64,000 nucleotides of DNA from Verrucomicrobiota bacterium (GCA_023431185.1 JAEYXS010000012.1:1-64000); one strand, 5' to 3'; numbered from the stretch's first letter, positions 18,214 to 27,336 are shown. A program made the numbers and translations. The notes: generated from the letters alone by a model not told the origin.

Positions 18214-18947
18214 AGCTTGAACCGCTAGCTTGAAGGGCCGGTCCAAAGCAGAAAAGGGAAAAATAGGCTGCCTGCCAACACAGGGCGCATTCACGCACTG
18301 CCCCCAATGCGCTGCCGGCATCTTGCCGACAGGAGCGGGTCGCTCGTCTGGCAACTCTCGGTTCAGACAATCCTGACCGGATCGCTCTCCGCCAGGTGGG
18401 GGCCGTCCAACCGTCTTCAGGCTGCTGTTTTCCGGGGGCAGCGTCGAGCTGCATCCCGCCGCTGCGCGACCAACCTCTGGGCCACCCTCCCACCTGCCTT
18501 CATTGATTTCACTCATACCCGCCCACCTTTCTCCGGCCCGCCGTTCTTGCGGACCATCACCGGACACTCCCGGTCTTCACGGCCCACTCTGCCATGCCGC
18601 CTCATGGATTAATAATTCATAAACATCATCGCATTGATGCGTTTCAGGAATGAATGACCTTCCACTCCACCTCCCCTCCTCGGGACGCGGCTCTGGAGCA
18701 TTTCAAAAAAATACTGTGGCCGATTGGGGCGAGGATGTTTTGGTTCTGGCAAGGCCTCGGCGAAGGTGCAGGTTCCCAAGACTCTATGACTGAGCCGAAA
18801 CGACGCCAGCACCCAAAAAGAACGCCCGCTCCGCTCCTCAGACGATCGGCTACAATATTTTTGAACCGCTCTATGCCCCCCGGAAAGGCCCATGCCTCCG
18901 CATCATCCTTCGTCATTCGTGCTTGGTCACTCGTCATTCCAGTTGCC
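18214..18947. other. 734-nt gene-free region between ThuA gene and mogA
   Basis: No gene is supported here. It contains the upstream region of the giant ThuA gene, a REP-like palindrome at 18312-18332 (9-bp arms with one mismatch, 3-nt loop), and the 164-bp inverted-repeat element listed separately. Open frames on both strands lack any recognisable protein feature. Confidence 0.6.
18702..18865. repeat. Imperfect inverted-repeat element, MITE-like
   Basis: The left arm at 18702-18725 (TTCAAAAAAATACTGTGGCC...) pairs with the right arm at 18843-18865, whose reverse complement is TTCAAAAATATTGTAGCCGA.... They differ by a 2-nt indel and a few substitutions. The 164-bp unit encodes nothing obvious. 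This is the size and shape of a non-autonomous element, but target duplications were not identified. Confidence 0.45.
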
Positions 18948-19430
18948 TCAGCAACTGGTAGGCACTTCCTGCAAAACCTCCACGCAATGCGGGATCGCCC
19001 CAACGACGAAACTCAGGCACTCCACTGCCCCGCTCGGCTTGCCCGGCAGGCAGATGACCAGCGCTTGCCCTACTACTGCCGCCAGGTTGCGAGACAGGAT
19101 GGCGTTCATCGTGATCTTCATGGATTCCGCCCGCATCACTTCGCCGAAACCCGGCAGTTCGCGGATGGCGATCTCCCGCACCGCCTCCGGCGTCACATCG
19201 CGCAACGCCACACCCGTGCCGCCCGTCGTTAGGATAAGCTGGCACCCCTTGCCGATCTGTTCACGGATCGCCCGCTGGATCTCGCGTTTTTCATCCGGGA
19301 CCAGCGCGTCCGCAAGCACCTTCCAACCGTAACCCTCCGCCGCCTTCTTGAGCGCCGGTCCGCCCAGATCGTCATAAAGCCCTTTGGATGCCCGGTCAGA
19401 GATAGTGATGATGCCAACTTGGATTTGCAT
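18948..19430 (-). CDS. mogA: Molybdopterin adenylyltransferase-type MogA/MoaB
   Basis: Adenylylates molybdopterin before molybdenum insertion. The ATG at 19430 gives 160 residues. Hallmarks are VGIITISDRASKGLYDDLGG at the N-terminus, the GTGV loop in LILTTGGTGVALRDVTPEAV, and LVICLPGKPSGAVECL near the end. A TTG three codons earlier is possible but less likely. moaC lies about 800 nt upstream on the same strand with one unrelated orphan gene between them. No other molybdenum genes are visible. Confidence 0.9.
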   Translation of the reverse strand: MQIQVGIITISDRASKGLYDDLGGPALKKAAEGYGWKVLADALVPDEKREIQRAIREQIGKGCQLILTTGGTGVALRDVTPEAVREIAIRELPGFGEVMRAESMKITMNAILSRNLAAVVGQALVICLPGKPSGAVECLSFVVGAIPHCVEVLQEVPTSC

Positions 19431-19447
19431 GGGTAACAACGTGATTG

Positions 19448-19462
19448 GTTAAAAAAGGTTAA
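19448..19462. repeat. Left flank repeat of the orphan gene
   Basis: GTTAAAAAAGGTTAA at 19448-19462 resembles GTTAAAAAGTTAA at 20218-20230 on the far side of the orphan gene, the difference being a 2-nt gap. It could be a remnant of insertion or a coincidence in AT-rich spacer DNA. Confidence 0.3.
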
Positions 19463-19504
19463 CTGGTTAAATCGATATGCTCGCTTTTTAATGATAGGCC
19501 CAGT

Positions 19505-20194
19505 TCAACTATTGAAAAACATGAGCGACAGCCGCTGCCGCCTATGGTTCATGCTCCGCATCTTGAGATAAAGCTCAATCCATGGCCAAGTGCATGGCAC
19601 GCATCTCGAACACTGGATCCAAAAACCCTCCTCGCGGTATGACATCTGTGTAGCTTCGGCGGTATACTCGGCAAGTTTCACTTCACCTAGATCCAGCACC
19701 TCCCCCAGCAGAGGCTCAGTTCTCCTGTGTTCCAACCACCTCTCAATGATTGCCTTCAACTCAATTTTATCAGCATCCTTCAGCTTGTAGGGTGAAGTCA
19801 GGCGGAAAGCCATGCTTTCAAAGGAAATCAATCTGCTCCTGATTGAACAACAAACCTTCTCTCCTTCAAGTTCCTCCCATGGTATCATCACGGTTACTCC
19901 ATATGTCGGAAATGGGATTTTAAAGGCAATGGTCGCACATTTTATACTTACCCTCATTGCTGTCAGCCATGCATAAACTGGGCTGGTTACCGCAAGATAT
20001 TTCTGGTAGTCATGCGCCTGACCATAAGTCACCAGCACTTCTCTAAAGCAAATCGCCAAAGCACCATCCAACCTCCAAACCTCACAGTTAAAACGCGATT
20101 GCAAACCTTCCGAGACAGCATGCACATCAATCCCCTCAAGCATATCGTCCGGATACAGCATCGTATAGGGGACTAACGGCAGCGGTAATGACAT
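19505..20194 (-). CDS. Orphan hypothetical protein between mogA and moaC
   Basis: I do not recognise this 229-residue protein. It has no signal peptide or clear membrane span. It is rich in aromatic and hydrophobic residues and mixes Glu/Arg in its C-terminal half, ending CSRCVPCTWPWIELYLKMRS. The gene is visibly AT-richer than the flanking mogA and moaC genes and is bordered by similar GTTAAAAA-type sequences on both sides, which suggests later acquisition. Codon pattern and uninterrupted length favour a real gene. No Shine-Dalgarno is obvious before the ATG. Confidence 0.6.
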   Translation of the reverse strand: MSLPLPLVPYTMLYPDDMLEGIDVHAVSEGLQSRFNCEVWRLDGALAICFREVLVTYGQAHDYQKYLAVTSPVYAWLTAMRVSIKCATIAFKIPFPTYGVTVMIPWEELEGEKVCCSIRSRLISFESMAFRLTSPYKLKDADKIELKAIIERWLEHRRTEPLLGEVLDLGEVKLAEYTAEATQMSYREEGFWIQCSRCVPCTWPWIELYLKMRSMNHRRQRLSLMFFNS

Positions 20195-20217
20195 GGCAGG
20201 GAATAAGATACTGAATC

Positions 20218-20230
20218 GTTAAAAAGTTAA
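20218..20230. repeat. Right flank repeat of the orphan gene
   Basis: GTTAAAAAGTTAA; partner of the similar sequence at 19448-19462. The copies are direct, not inverted. Confidence 0.3.
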
Positions 20231-20234
20231 ACCC

Positions 20235-20717
20235 TCAAATATCCCGCTTCGTCTTCGACACCAACTGCACCTCCGTGATGGTCATTGTCTTGTCCACGGC
20301 TTTGCACATGTCGTAGATGGTCAGAGCCGCCACACTCACTGCCGTCAGCACCTCCATCTCGATACCCGTCTGCGCCGCGATCTTCGCCGAGGCCGTGATG
20401 ACCACACGGTCATTCGTCTCGGGGATCTCGAACTGCACCTCGCAATGCGTGATGGGCAGCGGATGACACAGCGGGATCAGCTCCCCGGTGCGCTTCGCCG
20501 CCATGATGCCCGCGATGCGCGCCACGGAAAACACATCTCCCTTCGCCACCGCGTTCTCGCGGATGAGTTTCAGCGTGTTCGGCAGCACCAAAATCTCACC
20601 CCGCGCCACCGCTTCACGCAGTTGCACGGGTTTCGCCGAGACATCCACCATGGAGGCCCGCCCTTGGTCATCGATATGGGTCAGTTTCGGCCCATTGGTT
20701 GTGCGTTCAGAACTCAT
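20235..20717 (-). CDS. moaC: Cyclic pyranopterin monophosphate synthase MoaC
   Basis: Converts 3',8-cH2GTP to cyclic pyranopterin monophosphate in molybdenum cofactor synthesis. The start at 20717 gives 160 residues. Characteristic segments are LTHIDDQGRASMVDVSAKP, KGDVFSVARIAGIMAAKRT, the active-site LIPLCHPLPITHCEV, and GIEMEVLTAVSVAALTIYDM with the catalytic Lys in CKAVDK. A second ATG at 20741 is possible. It is 88 nt downstream of dapB. Confidence 0.95.
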   Translation of the reverse strand: MSSERTTNGPKLTHIDDQGRASMVDVSAKPVQLREAVARGEILVLPNTLKLIRENAVAKGDVFSVARIAGIMAAKRTGELIPLCHPLPITHCEVQFEIPETNDRVVITASAKIAAQTGIEMEVLTAVSVAALTIYDMCKAVDKTMTITEVQLVSKTKRDI

Positions 20718-20805
20718 GATGCGATTCAATCTGTCACCCATCGTGCAATCCGCTCGCCCCTGGGAGGGAAGAGGGGCCGGGCTGAGGGTGAAAGAGCCCA
20801 ACGCC

Positions 20806-21546
20806 TCACTTCAACCCCAGCACATCCTGCATGCTATAGACTCCCGGCGCCTTGCCCACCACCCACTGCGACGCACGCAACGCCCCATTCGCAAACGTAT
20901 CGCGGCTCGACGCCTTGTGCGTCAGCTCCACCCGCTCGCCATTGGCCGCGAAGATCACCGTGTGATCACCCACCACATCACCACCACGCACCGCATGGAT
21001 GCCGATCTCACTGCTCGTACGCTCGCCTACGATGCCTTTGCGCCCGTGCCGCAATTCTTCTTCCAACTGCACCTTGCGCACCTCGCCAAGGATCTCCAGC
21101 AACGTCGTCGCGGTGCCGCTCGGGGCATCTTTCTTCAGGCGATGATGCATCTCCACCACTTCGAGATCGAAGCTCGGTCCGAGGATCTCCGCGGCCTTGC
21201 GCGTCAGCCAGAAAAGCGTGTTCACGCCCGTGGAATAGTTCGACGCCCACACGATCGGGATCAATGCCTTGCACGCCGTGATGCGCTTCTTGTCTTCCTC
21301 GTTATGCCCCGTCGTGCCGATGACCAAAGCCTTTTTGTGCTTCGCGCACAATTCCGCGATGCCCGCCGTCGCGTTATGAAAGCTGAAATCGATCACGGCA
21401 TCGCACTTGTCGATGACCGTGGCGATATCATCGCCCTGATCGATCAAGCCGACCACTTCCAAGCCATGAATGCTCTTCGCACACGTCTGCAGAGCCACAC
21501 CCATGCGACCCTTGGCACCCGTGATGATGATCTTCGTTGTGCTCAT
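20806..21546 (-). CDS. dapB: 4-hydroxy-tetrahydrodipicolinate reductase DapB
   Basis: Reduces 4-hydroxy-tetrahydrodipicolinate with NAD(P)H in lysine and diaminopimelate synthesis. It has 246 residues. The nucleotide-binding GAKGRMGVAL is at the N-terminus, VIDFSFHNATAG and GTTGHNEEDK follow, and the active-site signature is VEMHHRLKKDAPSGTA. It starts 9 nt after the dapA stop, so the two form an operon. Confidence 0.96.
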   Translation of the reverse strand: MSTTKIIITGAKGRMGVALQTCAKSIHGLEVVGLIDQGDDIATVIDKCDAVIDFSFHNATAGIAELCAKHKKALVIGTTGHNEEDKKRITACKALIPIVWASNYSTGVNTLFWLTRKAAEILGPSFDLEVVEMHHRLKKDAPSGTATTLLEILGEVRKVQLEEELRHGRKGIVGERTSSEIGIHAVRGGDVVGDHTVIFAANGERVELTHKASSRDTFANGALRASQWVVGKAPGVYSMQDVLGLK

Positions 21547-21555
21547 ACGCGCTCC

Positions 21556-22434
21556 TTACTTGATAACCCCGACCTGCTTCATCGTCGCGGTGAGCACCTC
21601 ATGGCTCTTCGCGCTCAGCGACACCAGCGGCAGACGCACGCCACCTTCGATGACGCCCATCATTTCCAGCGCAGCCTTCACCGGCACCGGGTTCGATTCG
21701 ATGAACAAGTTCTTGAATAGCGGATAATACTTCGTGTGCAGCTTCAGCGCCACGGCAGGCTTGCCGATGGCGAACGCCTTCACCATGTGGCTGACTTCCT
21801 TCGGGATCACATTGGACGCCACGCTCACCACGCCATCCGCGCCCACCGCCATAAAGGTCAGCGTCAACGAATCATCACCGCTCAGGATGACGAAATCCTT
21901 GTCCACCACCTGGCGCAACTGGCTCACGCGCTCCGGCGTGCCGCCCGCTTCCTTGATGCCCACGATGTTCTTATGCGCATCCGCGAGGCGCTTAACCGTC
22001 TCGATGCCGATCTCGATGCCACAACGACCGGGAATGCTATAGAGCACCAGCGGCAGCTTCGTGGCCTTCGCGATGGCGGAAAAATGTTGGAACAGGCCTT
22101 CCTGCGTTGGCTTGTTGTAATACGGCGCGACTTGCAAGGAACCATCCGCCCCCGCTTTCTCGGCGCGCTGGGTCAGGTAAATGGCTTCCTTCGTCGAATT
22201 GGCACCCGTGCCGGCCATCACCTTGACCTTGCCTTTGGCGAATTTCACCGCGAGCTCGATGATGCGGATGTGCTCATCATAGTCAACGGTTGGCGACTCG
22301 CCCGTGGTGCCCACCGGGACGATGCCATCGACGCCGCCTTTGATCTGGAGCTTGATGAGGCGCTCCAGCGCAGCTTCGTCGAGGACGCCGTTCTTGAACG
22401 GCGTGACAATCGCAGTATAGGTTCCAGTAAACAT
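21556..22434 (-). CDS. dapA: 4-hydroxy-tetrahydrodipicolinate synthase DapA
   Basis: Condenses pyruvate with aspartate semialdehyde. The ATG at 22434 gives 292 residues; a TTG three codons earlier is disregarded. Seen are GTTGESPTVDYDEH, the catalytic Tyr in LVLYSIPGRCG, and the Schiff-base Lys in NIVGIKEAGGT. It is the first gene of dapA-dapB with moaC behind, and is divergent from the FmdB-like gene. Confidence 0.96.
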   Translation of the reverse strand: MFTGTYTAIVTPFKNGVLDEAALERLIKLQIKGGVDGIVPVGTTGESPTVDYDEHIRIIELAVKFAKGKVKVMAGTGANSTKEAIYLTQRAEKAGADGSLQVAPYYNKPTQEGLFQHFSAIAKATKLPLVLYSIPGRCGIEIGIETVKRLADAHKNIVGIKEAGGTPERVSQLRQVVDKDFVILSGDDSLTLTFMAVGADGVVSVASNVIPKEVSHMVKAFAIGKPAVALKLHTKYYPLFKNLFIESNPVPVKAALEMMGVIEGGVRLPLVSLSAKSHEVLTATMKQVGVIK

Positions 22435-22560
22435 TTGTAACAAATGGAGGGCGAGATTTGGGCAAATCCCCCCTTTTGGCGAGTGTTTTTTGCGCCCCTT
22501 GACTCCCCCATCTCCCCTGTGCTTACTTGAGGGGCAATACTATTTTGTTTTTGCAGTACT

Positions 22561-22887
22561 ATGCCGACATACGAATACGCCTGTGAGAAGTGCGGTCACG
22601 CTTTTGAAAAGTTCCAGTCCATGAAGGACGCTGCCCTGACGGTCTGTCCCAAAGACCTCTGCTGCAAGAAGACCTGGGGCAAAGGGAAGGTGAAACGCCT
22701 GATGGGTTCTGGTGCCGGCCTAATCTTCAAAGGGAGCGGTTTCTACATCACGGATTACCGCAGCGAAGGCTACAAACAGGCCGCCAAGGCAGACACCGGC
22801 AGCAGTGCTGCCGCCAGCAAGCCGGCTGAGACCAAAGCCGCCAGCAGCGATAAACCGGCCAAAGCCTCGAAACCCAAGAAAACTTGA
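22561..22887 (+). CDS. FmdB-family zinc ribbon protein
   Basis: A small putative regulatory or RNA/DNA-associated protein, 108 residues. The N-terminus MPTYEYACEKCGHAFEKFQS with CEKC and the later CPKDLCC form the FmdB zinc ribbon. The GSGFYITDYRSEGY segment is also typical. The tail (about residues 75-108) is a low-complexity Ala/Lys/Ser run, probably disordered. The stop overlaps the next gene's TTG start (TTGA). Confidence 0.88.
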   Translation: MPTYEYACEKCGHAFEKFQSMKDAALTVCPKDLCCKKTWGKGKVKRLMGSGAGLIFKGSGFYITDYRSEGYKQAAKADTGSSAAASKPAETKAASSDKPAKASKPKKT

Positions 22888-24344
22888 AGTTTTTACGGCC
22901 AACGTCCGCCCGCCTGCGCTCGCTTCTGTTTCTGGGAGCGCTGCTTGCGGCTTTACAAGCTGAGGCGGCCGCCGTGGACACCACCCTATCCACCCAGAGC
23001 CGCTCGGCGCAATTCGTGATCATCAGCCCGTTACAACCCCACACCGCCCGGCTTCCCCGGGACAATCCGAAGGACAATCCCAATCTGAAGGACGTCATCC
23101 GGGTAAGTGCTGCCGAGCTGGCCATCAGTTGCGAGCAGGTCAAGTTCGGCCTGCTGTTGCAGTTAGATGCCGGTGATAAGTGGAAAAACCGGGTCCGCTT
23201 GCACATCAACCCGCAGATTCCGGCGCAAGCTCCGATACTGATCAACTCCATCCAGTTCAAAAGCGGCCTGCAATCCAGCTGGCTCTACGAACTCCAGGTG
23301 CCGGAATACGTTGAACGGCGCAAACTCCTGCGCGCCCTTGTGCAAGTCTGCCTGGTGGAGATCGGCAACCGGAACAACCGTGAGACGAACACGGTGGATG
23401 TCCCCATGTGGCTGCGCGAAGGGCTTACTGAAATCCTGCTCAGCCGCGATGGCCCCGGCATCATCACCGAGGCAACGGGCATTCAGGAGCGCGGCAATCC
23501 CCAGTTCTGGATATTAAAGCCCGGTACCACCACCGAGAAGGTGTGGAAAGACCCGCTCAGCCTGGTCCGTGAGCGGCTTAAAACCACCCCACCCCTGTCC
23601 TTTTCCGATATAAGCGTGCCCGTGGATGACCAGATCGCCAGTGTCGGTCTGGAACACTTCCAATCCTGCGCCCACCTGTTCACCAGTGAACTGCTCGCCT
23701 TGCCTGCTGGCAGCAGCAAGCTCCGCACTTTTGTCCAGAACTTGCCCCATTTCTCCCACCCGCAATTCGCCTTCCTGCATGCTTTCCGCGAACACTTCGC
23801 CTCCCCGCTGGATGTGGAAAAATGGTGGTCGCTCGCGCAGGTCAATTTGATCAGCCGTGAAGATAACTCCCGTTGGCCGGAAAAAAATGCCTTGGGCAAA
23901 CTGAACGAGATACTGCAACCTCAGTTACAGGTCCGTCTGGATGCGAACGCTCTGCCGGTCAAAGAGACATATACGCTCAAGAAATTGATCGAAGAGGTGG
24001 ACTTCGCTCAGCAGCGCCCCGTCTTGCAGCAGGTCGTAGCCCAGCTCCAGCAGCTCCAATGGAACCTGCCACCCGACCTCTTAAGACTGGTTTACGATTA
24101 TAACGTCACGCTCGCCAGGTATCTCTACAACCGGGAACAGCTCTCCACCGGGGACAAAAACCCTAGGCAGGCCTCCTCCAGCGCCAAGCCGGTGGTCCGG
24201 GAGACCTTGCGCCAGTTGGAGTTTCTGGAGGTCCTGCGGGAAGACTTTGCCCGGCTAGGCCTGGCAGAGCCTCAACCCGTTGCTGCCCAACCGGTCCCGA
24301 CCACGGAGAAGCCGGTCACAGATTTCCTAAAGTCCGCCCCTTGA
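22884..24344 (+). CDS. Secreted protein resembling a degenerate MA-type peptidase
   Basis: A 486-residue exported protein without a confident family. The TTG at 22884 overlaps the upstream stop and opens a clean signal peptide (residues 1-28). The region with RALVQVCLVEIGN, then VPMWLREGLTEILLS, has the spacing of gluzincin peptidases, where HExxH is followed by PxWLxEGLAE. The zinc-binding His-Glu-His positions are Val/Gln/Leu here, so it should not be catalytic. A long helical C-terminal half contains many Gln and Leu. Function is unknown. Confidence 0.6.
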   Translation: MKFLRPTSARLRSLLFLGALLAALQAEAAAVDTTLSTQSRSAQFVIISPLQPHTARLPRDNPKDNPNLKDVIRVSAAELAISCEQVKFGLLLQLDAGDKWKNRVRLHINPQIPAQAPILINSIQFKSGLQSSWLYELQVPEYVERRKLLRALVQVCLVEIGNRNNRETNTVDVPMWLREGLTEILLSRDGPGIITEATGIQERGNPQFWILKPGTTTEKVWKDPLSLVRERLKTTPPLSFSDISVPVDDQIASVGLEHFQSCAHLFTSELLALPAGSSKLRTFVQNLPHFSHPQFAFLHAFREHFASPLDVEKWWSLAQVNLISREDNSRWPEKNALGKLNEILQPQLQVRLDANALPVKETYTLKKLIEEVDFAQQRPVLQQVVAQLQQLQWNLPPDLLRLVYDYNVTLARYLYNREQLSTGDKNPRQASSSAKPVVRETLRQLEFLEVLREDFARLGLAEPQPVAAQPVPTTEKPVTDFLKSAP

Positions 24345-24376
24345 CAGCCGTTTGCTCACACATATAGTGCCGAACA

Positions 24377-25615
24377 ATGTCGACTAATACCTCGGATGCT
24401 TCGAAGGGGGACCCAGACCCTTCCGTGGAACCCGCACAGCTTAAACACTTTCGCCCGTCAGGACGCAGTGCGTGGGCACACGTTTCAGACAAGGACTGGA
24501 ACGACTGGCGCTGGCAGCTCAAGAACCGCGTCACCACAGTAGAACAGCTTCAACGACTCATCCCCAACCTCACCCCGGAAGAATACGCCGGAGCCAAACT
24601 GGCCAATACCAAGCTGGCCATGGCTATCACGCCCCACTTCTTCAGCCTGATCGATTTCGAGGATGTGCACTGCCCCATCCGCCGCCAGGTCATCCCGCGC
24701 GAAGAGGAGACCCAGACGGCCTCCTGGGAAATGTCCGACCCTTGCGGTGAAGATTCCCACTCGCCTGTTTCCGGTTTGGTGCATCGTTACCCGGATCGAG
24801 TCCTGTTCCTTGTCACCGACCGTTGCGCCGCTTACTGCCGTTATTGCACCCGCGCCCGGCTGGTGAGCAATGCCACTGGCTATGATTTTCATGCGGAGTT
24901 CGACAAGCAGCTCGCTTATATCCGCAAAACCACCACGATCCGTGACGTGCTCCTGAGCGGCGGCGATCCCCTGCTCTTCAGCGATGAGAAGCTCGAGTAT
25001 CTCTTGAGCCAGCTCCGCGCCATTCCGCATGTGGAATTCATCCGCATCGGCACGCGCATCCCGATCTTCCTGCCGCAACGAATCACGGCGGAACTGTGCG
25101 CGATGCTCAAGCAGTATCACCCGCTCTTCATGAGCGTGCACTCGAATCATCCGCGCGAGCTGACGACTGAAGTGCGCGAGGCTTTGGGCCGCCTGGCCGA
25201 TGCTGGCATCCCGCTTGGTAATCAATCCGTGCTGCTCAAGCATGTGAACGACACGCCGGAGATCATGAAGGCGCATCTGCAAAAACTGCTCATGTGCCGG
25301 GTGCGCCCCTACTATATCTATCAGTGCGATCTCATCGCCGGTTCCGCGCATCTCCGCACCAGCGTGCGTCGTGGTCTGGAGATCATGGAGCAACTGCGCG
25401 GTCACACGACCGGTTACGCCGTGCCGCAATACGTCATCGACGCCCCCGGCGGCGGCGGAAAGGTGCCGGTCAATCCCGGCTATGTGCTCAGCCACAATGC
25501 CGACCGCGTCGTCATCCGTAATTTCGAAGGTAAAGTTTTCGAATACCCCGAAGCCATCGATGGCACACCGCTCCATCAAGCACCGCGCGAGATCATCGAG
25601 ACAGAGTTCGCCTGA
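24377..25615 (+). CDS. KamA-family lysine 2,3-aminomutase (radical SAM)
   Basis: A 412-residue radical SAM and PLP enzyme that moves the amino group of lysine from C2 to C3. The cluster motif CAAYCRYC occupies residues 150-157. The N-terminal DWNDWRWQLKNRV, the LSGGDPL and SVHSNHPRELT segments, and the PLP-lysine site DAPGGGGKVPV all match KamA. The long N-terminal extension favours KamA over the shorter EpmB (EF-P lysylation) branch. No lysine-fermentation genes adjoin it, so beta-lysine may serve osmoprotection or protein modification. Confidence 0.9.
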   Translation: MSTNTSDASKGDPDPSVEPAQLKHFRPSGRSAWAHVSDKDWNDWRWQLKNRVTTVEQLQRLIPNLTPEEYAGAKLANTKLAMAITPHFFSLIDFEDVHCPIRRQVIPREEETQTASWEMSDPCGEDSHSPVSGLVHRYPDRVLFLVTDRCAAYCRYCTRARLVSNATGYDFHAEFDKQLAYIRKTTTIRDVLLSGGDPLLFSDEKLEYLLSQLRAIPHVEFIRIGTRIPIFLPQRITAELCAMLKQYHPLFMSVHSNHPRELTTEVREALGRLADAGIPLGNQSVLLKHVNDTPEIMKAHLQKLLMCRVRPYYIYQCDLIAGSAHLRTSVRRGLEIMEQLRGHTTGYAVPQYVIDAPGGGGKVPVNPGYVLSHNADRVVIRNFEGKVFEYPEAIDGTPLHQAPREIIETEFA

Positions 25616-25633
25616 TATCACCGTTTTTCTTTC

Positions 25634-25664
25634 AGAGCCGCCAAGCGATTGGCGGCTCTTTTTT
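25634..25664 (+). terminator. Rho-independent terminator after kamA-like gene
   Basis: An 11-bp perfect stem (25634-25644 with 25649-25659), GCGA loop, then six T. It lies 18 nt after the stop of the aminomutase gene. Confidence 0.9.
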
Positions 25665-25737
25665 ATCTCCGTGATCCGTGTTGATCCGTGGCCAAACCAA
25701 CCTTGCAATCAAAGCGACAGACAGAAATCCTTCCCGC

Positions 25738-27336
25738 ATGACCCTGAACCGCCGCACGTTCCTTCAGCAGACCGGCTATGCCAGCTTGGGCCTTGGCCTG
25801 ATTTCTCTCACTCCCGGTTGCCAGACAACGGAAACGACCCGTTCCGCCAGTGCTTCCCTGCCACGCAGCACTCCTGAATCCCAAGGCGTTTCTTCCGCAG
25901 GAATCCAGGCGTTCCTCGACGCTATCGCGAAGAGCAATCACGAACTGCACAGCTTCATGATGCTGCGCCACGGCCACGTCATTGCTGAAGGTTGGTGGGT
26001 GCCTTACGGCCCGGAATACGTGCACACCATGTATTCCATGAGCAAGAGCTTCACCTCCACCGCCGTGGGTTTCGCTGTGGCTGAAGGCAGGCTTAGGGTG
26101 GAAGACAAGGTCATCTCTTTCTTCCCCAACGAACTTCCCGCCAAAGTCAGCGACAACCTCGCCGCCCTGCGCGTCAAAGACCTGCTCACCATGTCCGTGG
26201 GTAATGAGAAAGAACCCACAGGGGTGACCGTGGCGAGTGAGAACTGGGTGAAGACCTTCCTCGCTCAAAACATCACGAACAAGCCCGGCACCGTATTCCT
26301 CTACAATAGCGCCGCCACCTACATGTGCTCGGCCATCGTGCAGAAACTGACCGGGCAGAAGATTGTGGATTACCTGCGCCCTCGCCTCTTTGCACCGCTC
26401 GGTGTCACGAAAGCGACTTGGGAAGAGTGCCCGCGCGGTATCAATACCGGCGGCTGGGGCCTGAGCGTGCAGACCGAGACGCTCGCCAAGTTCGGCCAGC
26501 TCTTTTTGCAGAAAGGCAAATGGAATGGTCGCCAAATCATCCCTACTGCTTGGGTCGAAGAAGCGACGAGTCGCCACATCTTGCAGACTCCTCCCGCCAA
26601 GCCAGCACGCCCGAACGTGAAGAACGATTGGCTGCAAGGTTACGGCTACCAGTTCTGGCGCAGCCAGCACGGTGCCTATCGTGGCGATGGTGCCTTCGGC
26701 CAATACACCATCGTCATGCCCGAACAGGATGTTGTCATTGCGATGACGGGCGAGAGTCCGAACATGCAAGGTGAGTTGGATCTTGTTTGGGAACATCTCT
26801 TGCCCGCTTTACAGAAAGAAACGCTTCCAACCCATGCAACGGCTCAAAATCGGCTCCAGCAAACACTAGCTGCATTGAAATTGCGCACACCGGATGGCCA
26901 GCCGCCACAAGATTTGGTGAAATTGATTGGCACAGGTGTTTTTGATCTCAAGCCAAACAATCTCGGTTACAAAACCGGCACGCTCACTTTCCTCAACAAT
27001 TCCTATCTATTGGAATTCGGTGATGTCACCGGAACGGCGATTGCCCTGGCCAGTCCCAATGGTTGGTTGCGTCATGAGACCTCCCTGCCTGCTCCTCGCA
27101 TCATTGGTGACGGCGCACCCAAGCCGGGCACAAAGCACAAAGTCGTGGGGCATGCTGAATGGAAAGACGGGCAGACAATAGAACTCACCCTCCGTTATTT
27201 CGAGACTCCGCACCACGACACCATCACCTGCAAGTTCGACGGCAAGAAAATCTCCATCAGCTTCCTCAGCAGCATCAACAAGATACGCAACGCCAAAGAC
27301 CCCCGACCGGTTCTGGAAGGCGAGTTGATAGCTTAG
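25738..27336 (+). CDS. Exported serine beta-lactamase-fold hydrolase
   Basis: A 532-residue class C-like beta-lactamase/DD-peptidase-fold protein, probably an esterase or peptidase rather than an antibiotic resistance factor. The N-terminus has a twin-arginine motif (NRRTFLQQ) and a possible lipobox ending LTPGC. The catalytic SxxK is SMSK in MYSMSKSFTS; the YxN is in LYNSAATYM. The last 120 residues are a separate beta-rich domain. The start at 25738 is chosen for the Tat signal. It converges on the SUI1-like gene, with an inverted repeat between the stops. Confidence 0.85.
   Translation: MTLNRRTFLQQTGYASLGLGLISLTPGCQTTETTRSASASLPRSTPESQGVSSAGIQAFLDAIAKSNHELHSFMMLRHGHVIAEGWWVPYGPEYVHTMYSMSKSFTSTAVGFAVAEGRLRVEDKVISFFPNELPAKVSDNLAALRVKDLLTMSVGNEKEPTGVTVASENWVKTFLAQNITNKPGTVFLYNSAATYMCSAIVQKLTGQKIVDYLRPRLFAPLGVTKATWEECPRGINTGGWGLSVQTETLAKFGQLFLQKGKWNGRQIIPTAWVEEATSRHILQTPPAKPARPNVKNDWLQGYGYQFWRSQHGAYRGDGAFGQYTIVMPEQDVVIAMTGESPNMQGELDLVWEHLLPALQKETLPTHATAQNRLQQTLAALKLRTPDGQPPQDLVKLIGTGVFDLKPNNLGYKTGTLTFLNNSYLLEFGDVTGTAIALASPNGWLRHETSLPAPRIIGDGAPKPGTKHKVVGHAEWKDGQTIELTLRYFETPHHDTITCKFDGKKISISFLSSINKIRNAKDPRPVLEGELIA

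Noticed and set aside
17116..18228. 370-residue open frame opposite the ThuA domain
   Set aside because: Composition (Arg/His/Leu-rich, no motifs) fits an antisense shadow; the ThuA frame has clear domains.
18214..18567. In-frame upstream extension of the ThuA gene
   Set aside because: The stretch lacks a signal peptide or conserved residues; the start at 18213 gives a clean signal peptide.
20488..21720. 410-residue open frame opposite dapB and moaC
   Set aside because: The true genes dapB and moaC fill this region with diagnostic motifs.
24485..25708. 407-residue open frame opposite the aminomutase gene
   Set aside because: It is a shadow of a high-GC gene, without any family signature, and runs across a strong terminator.
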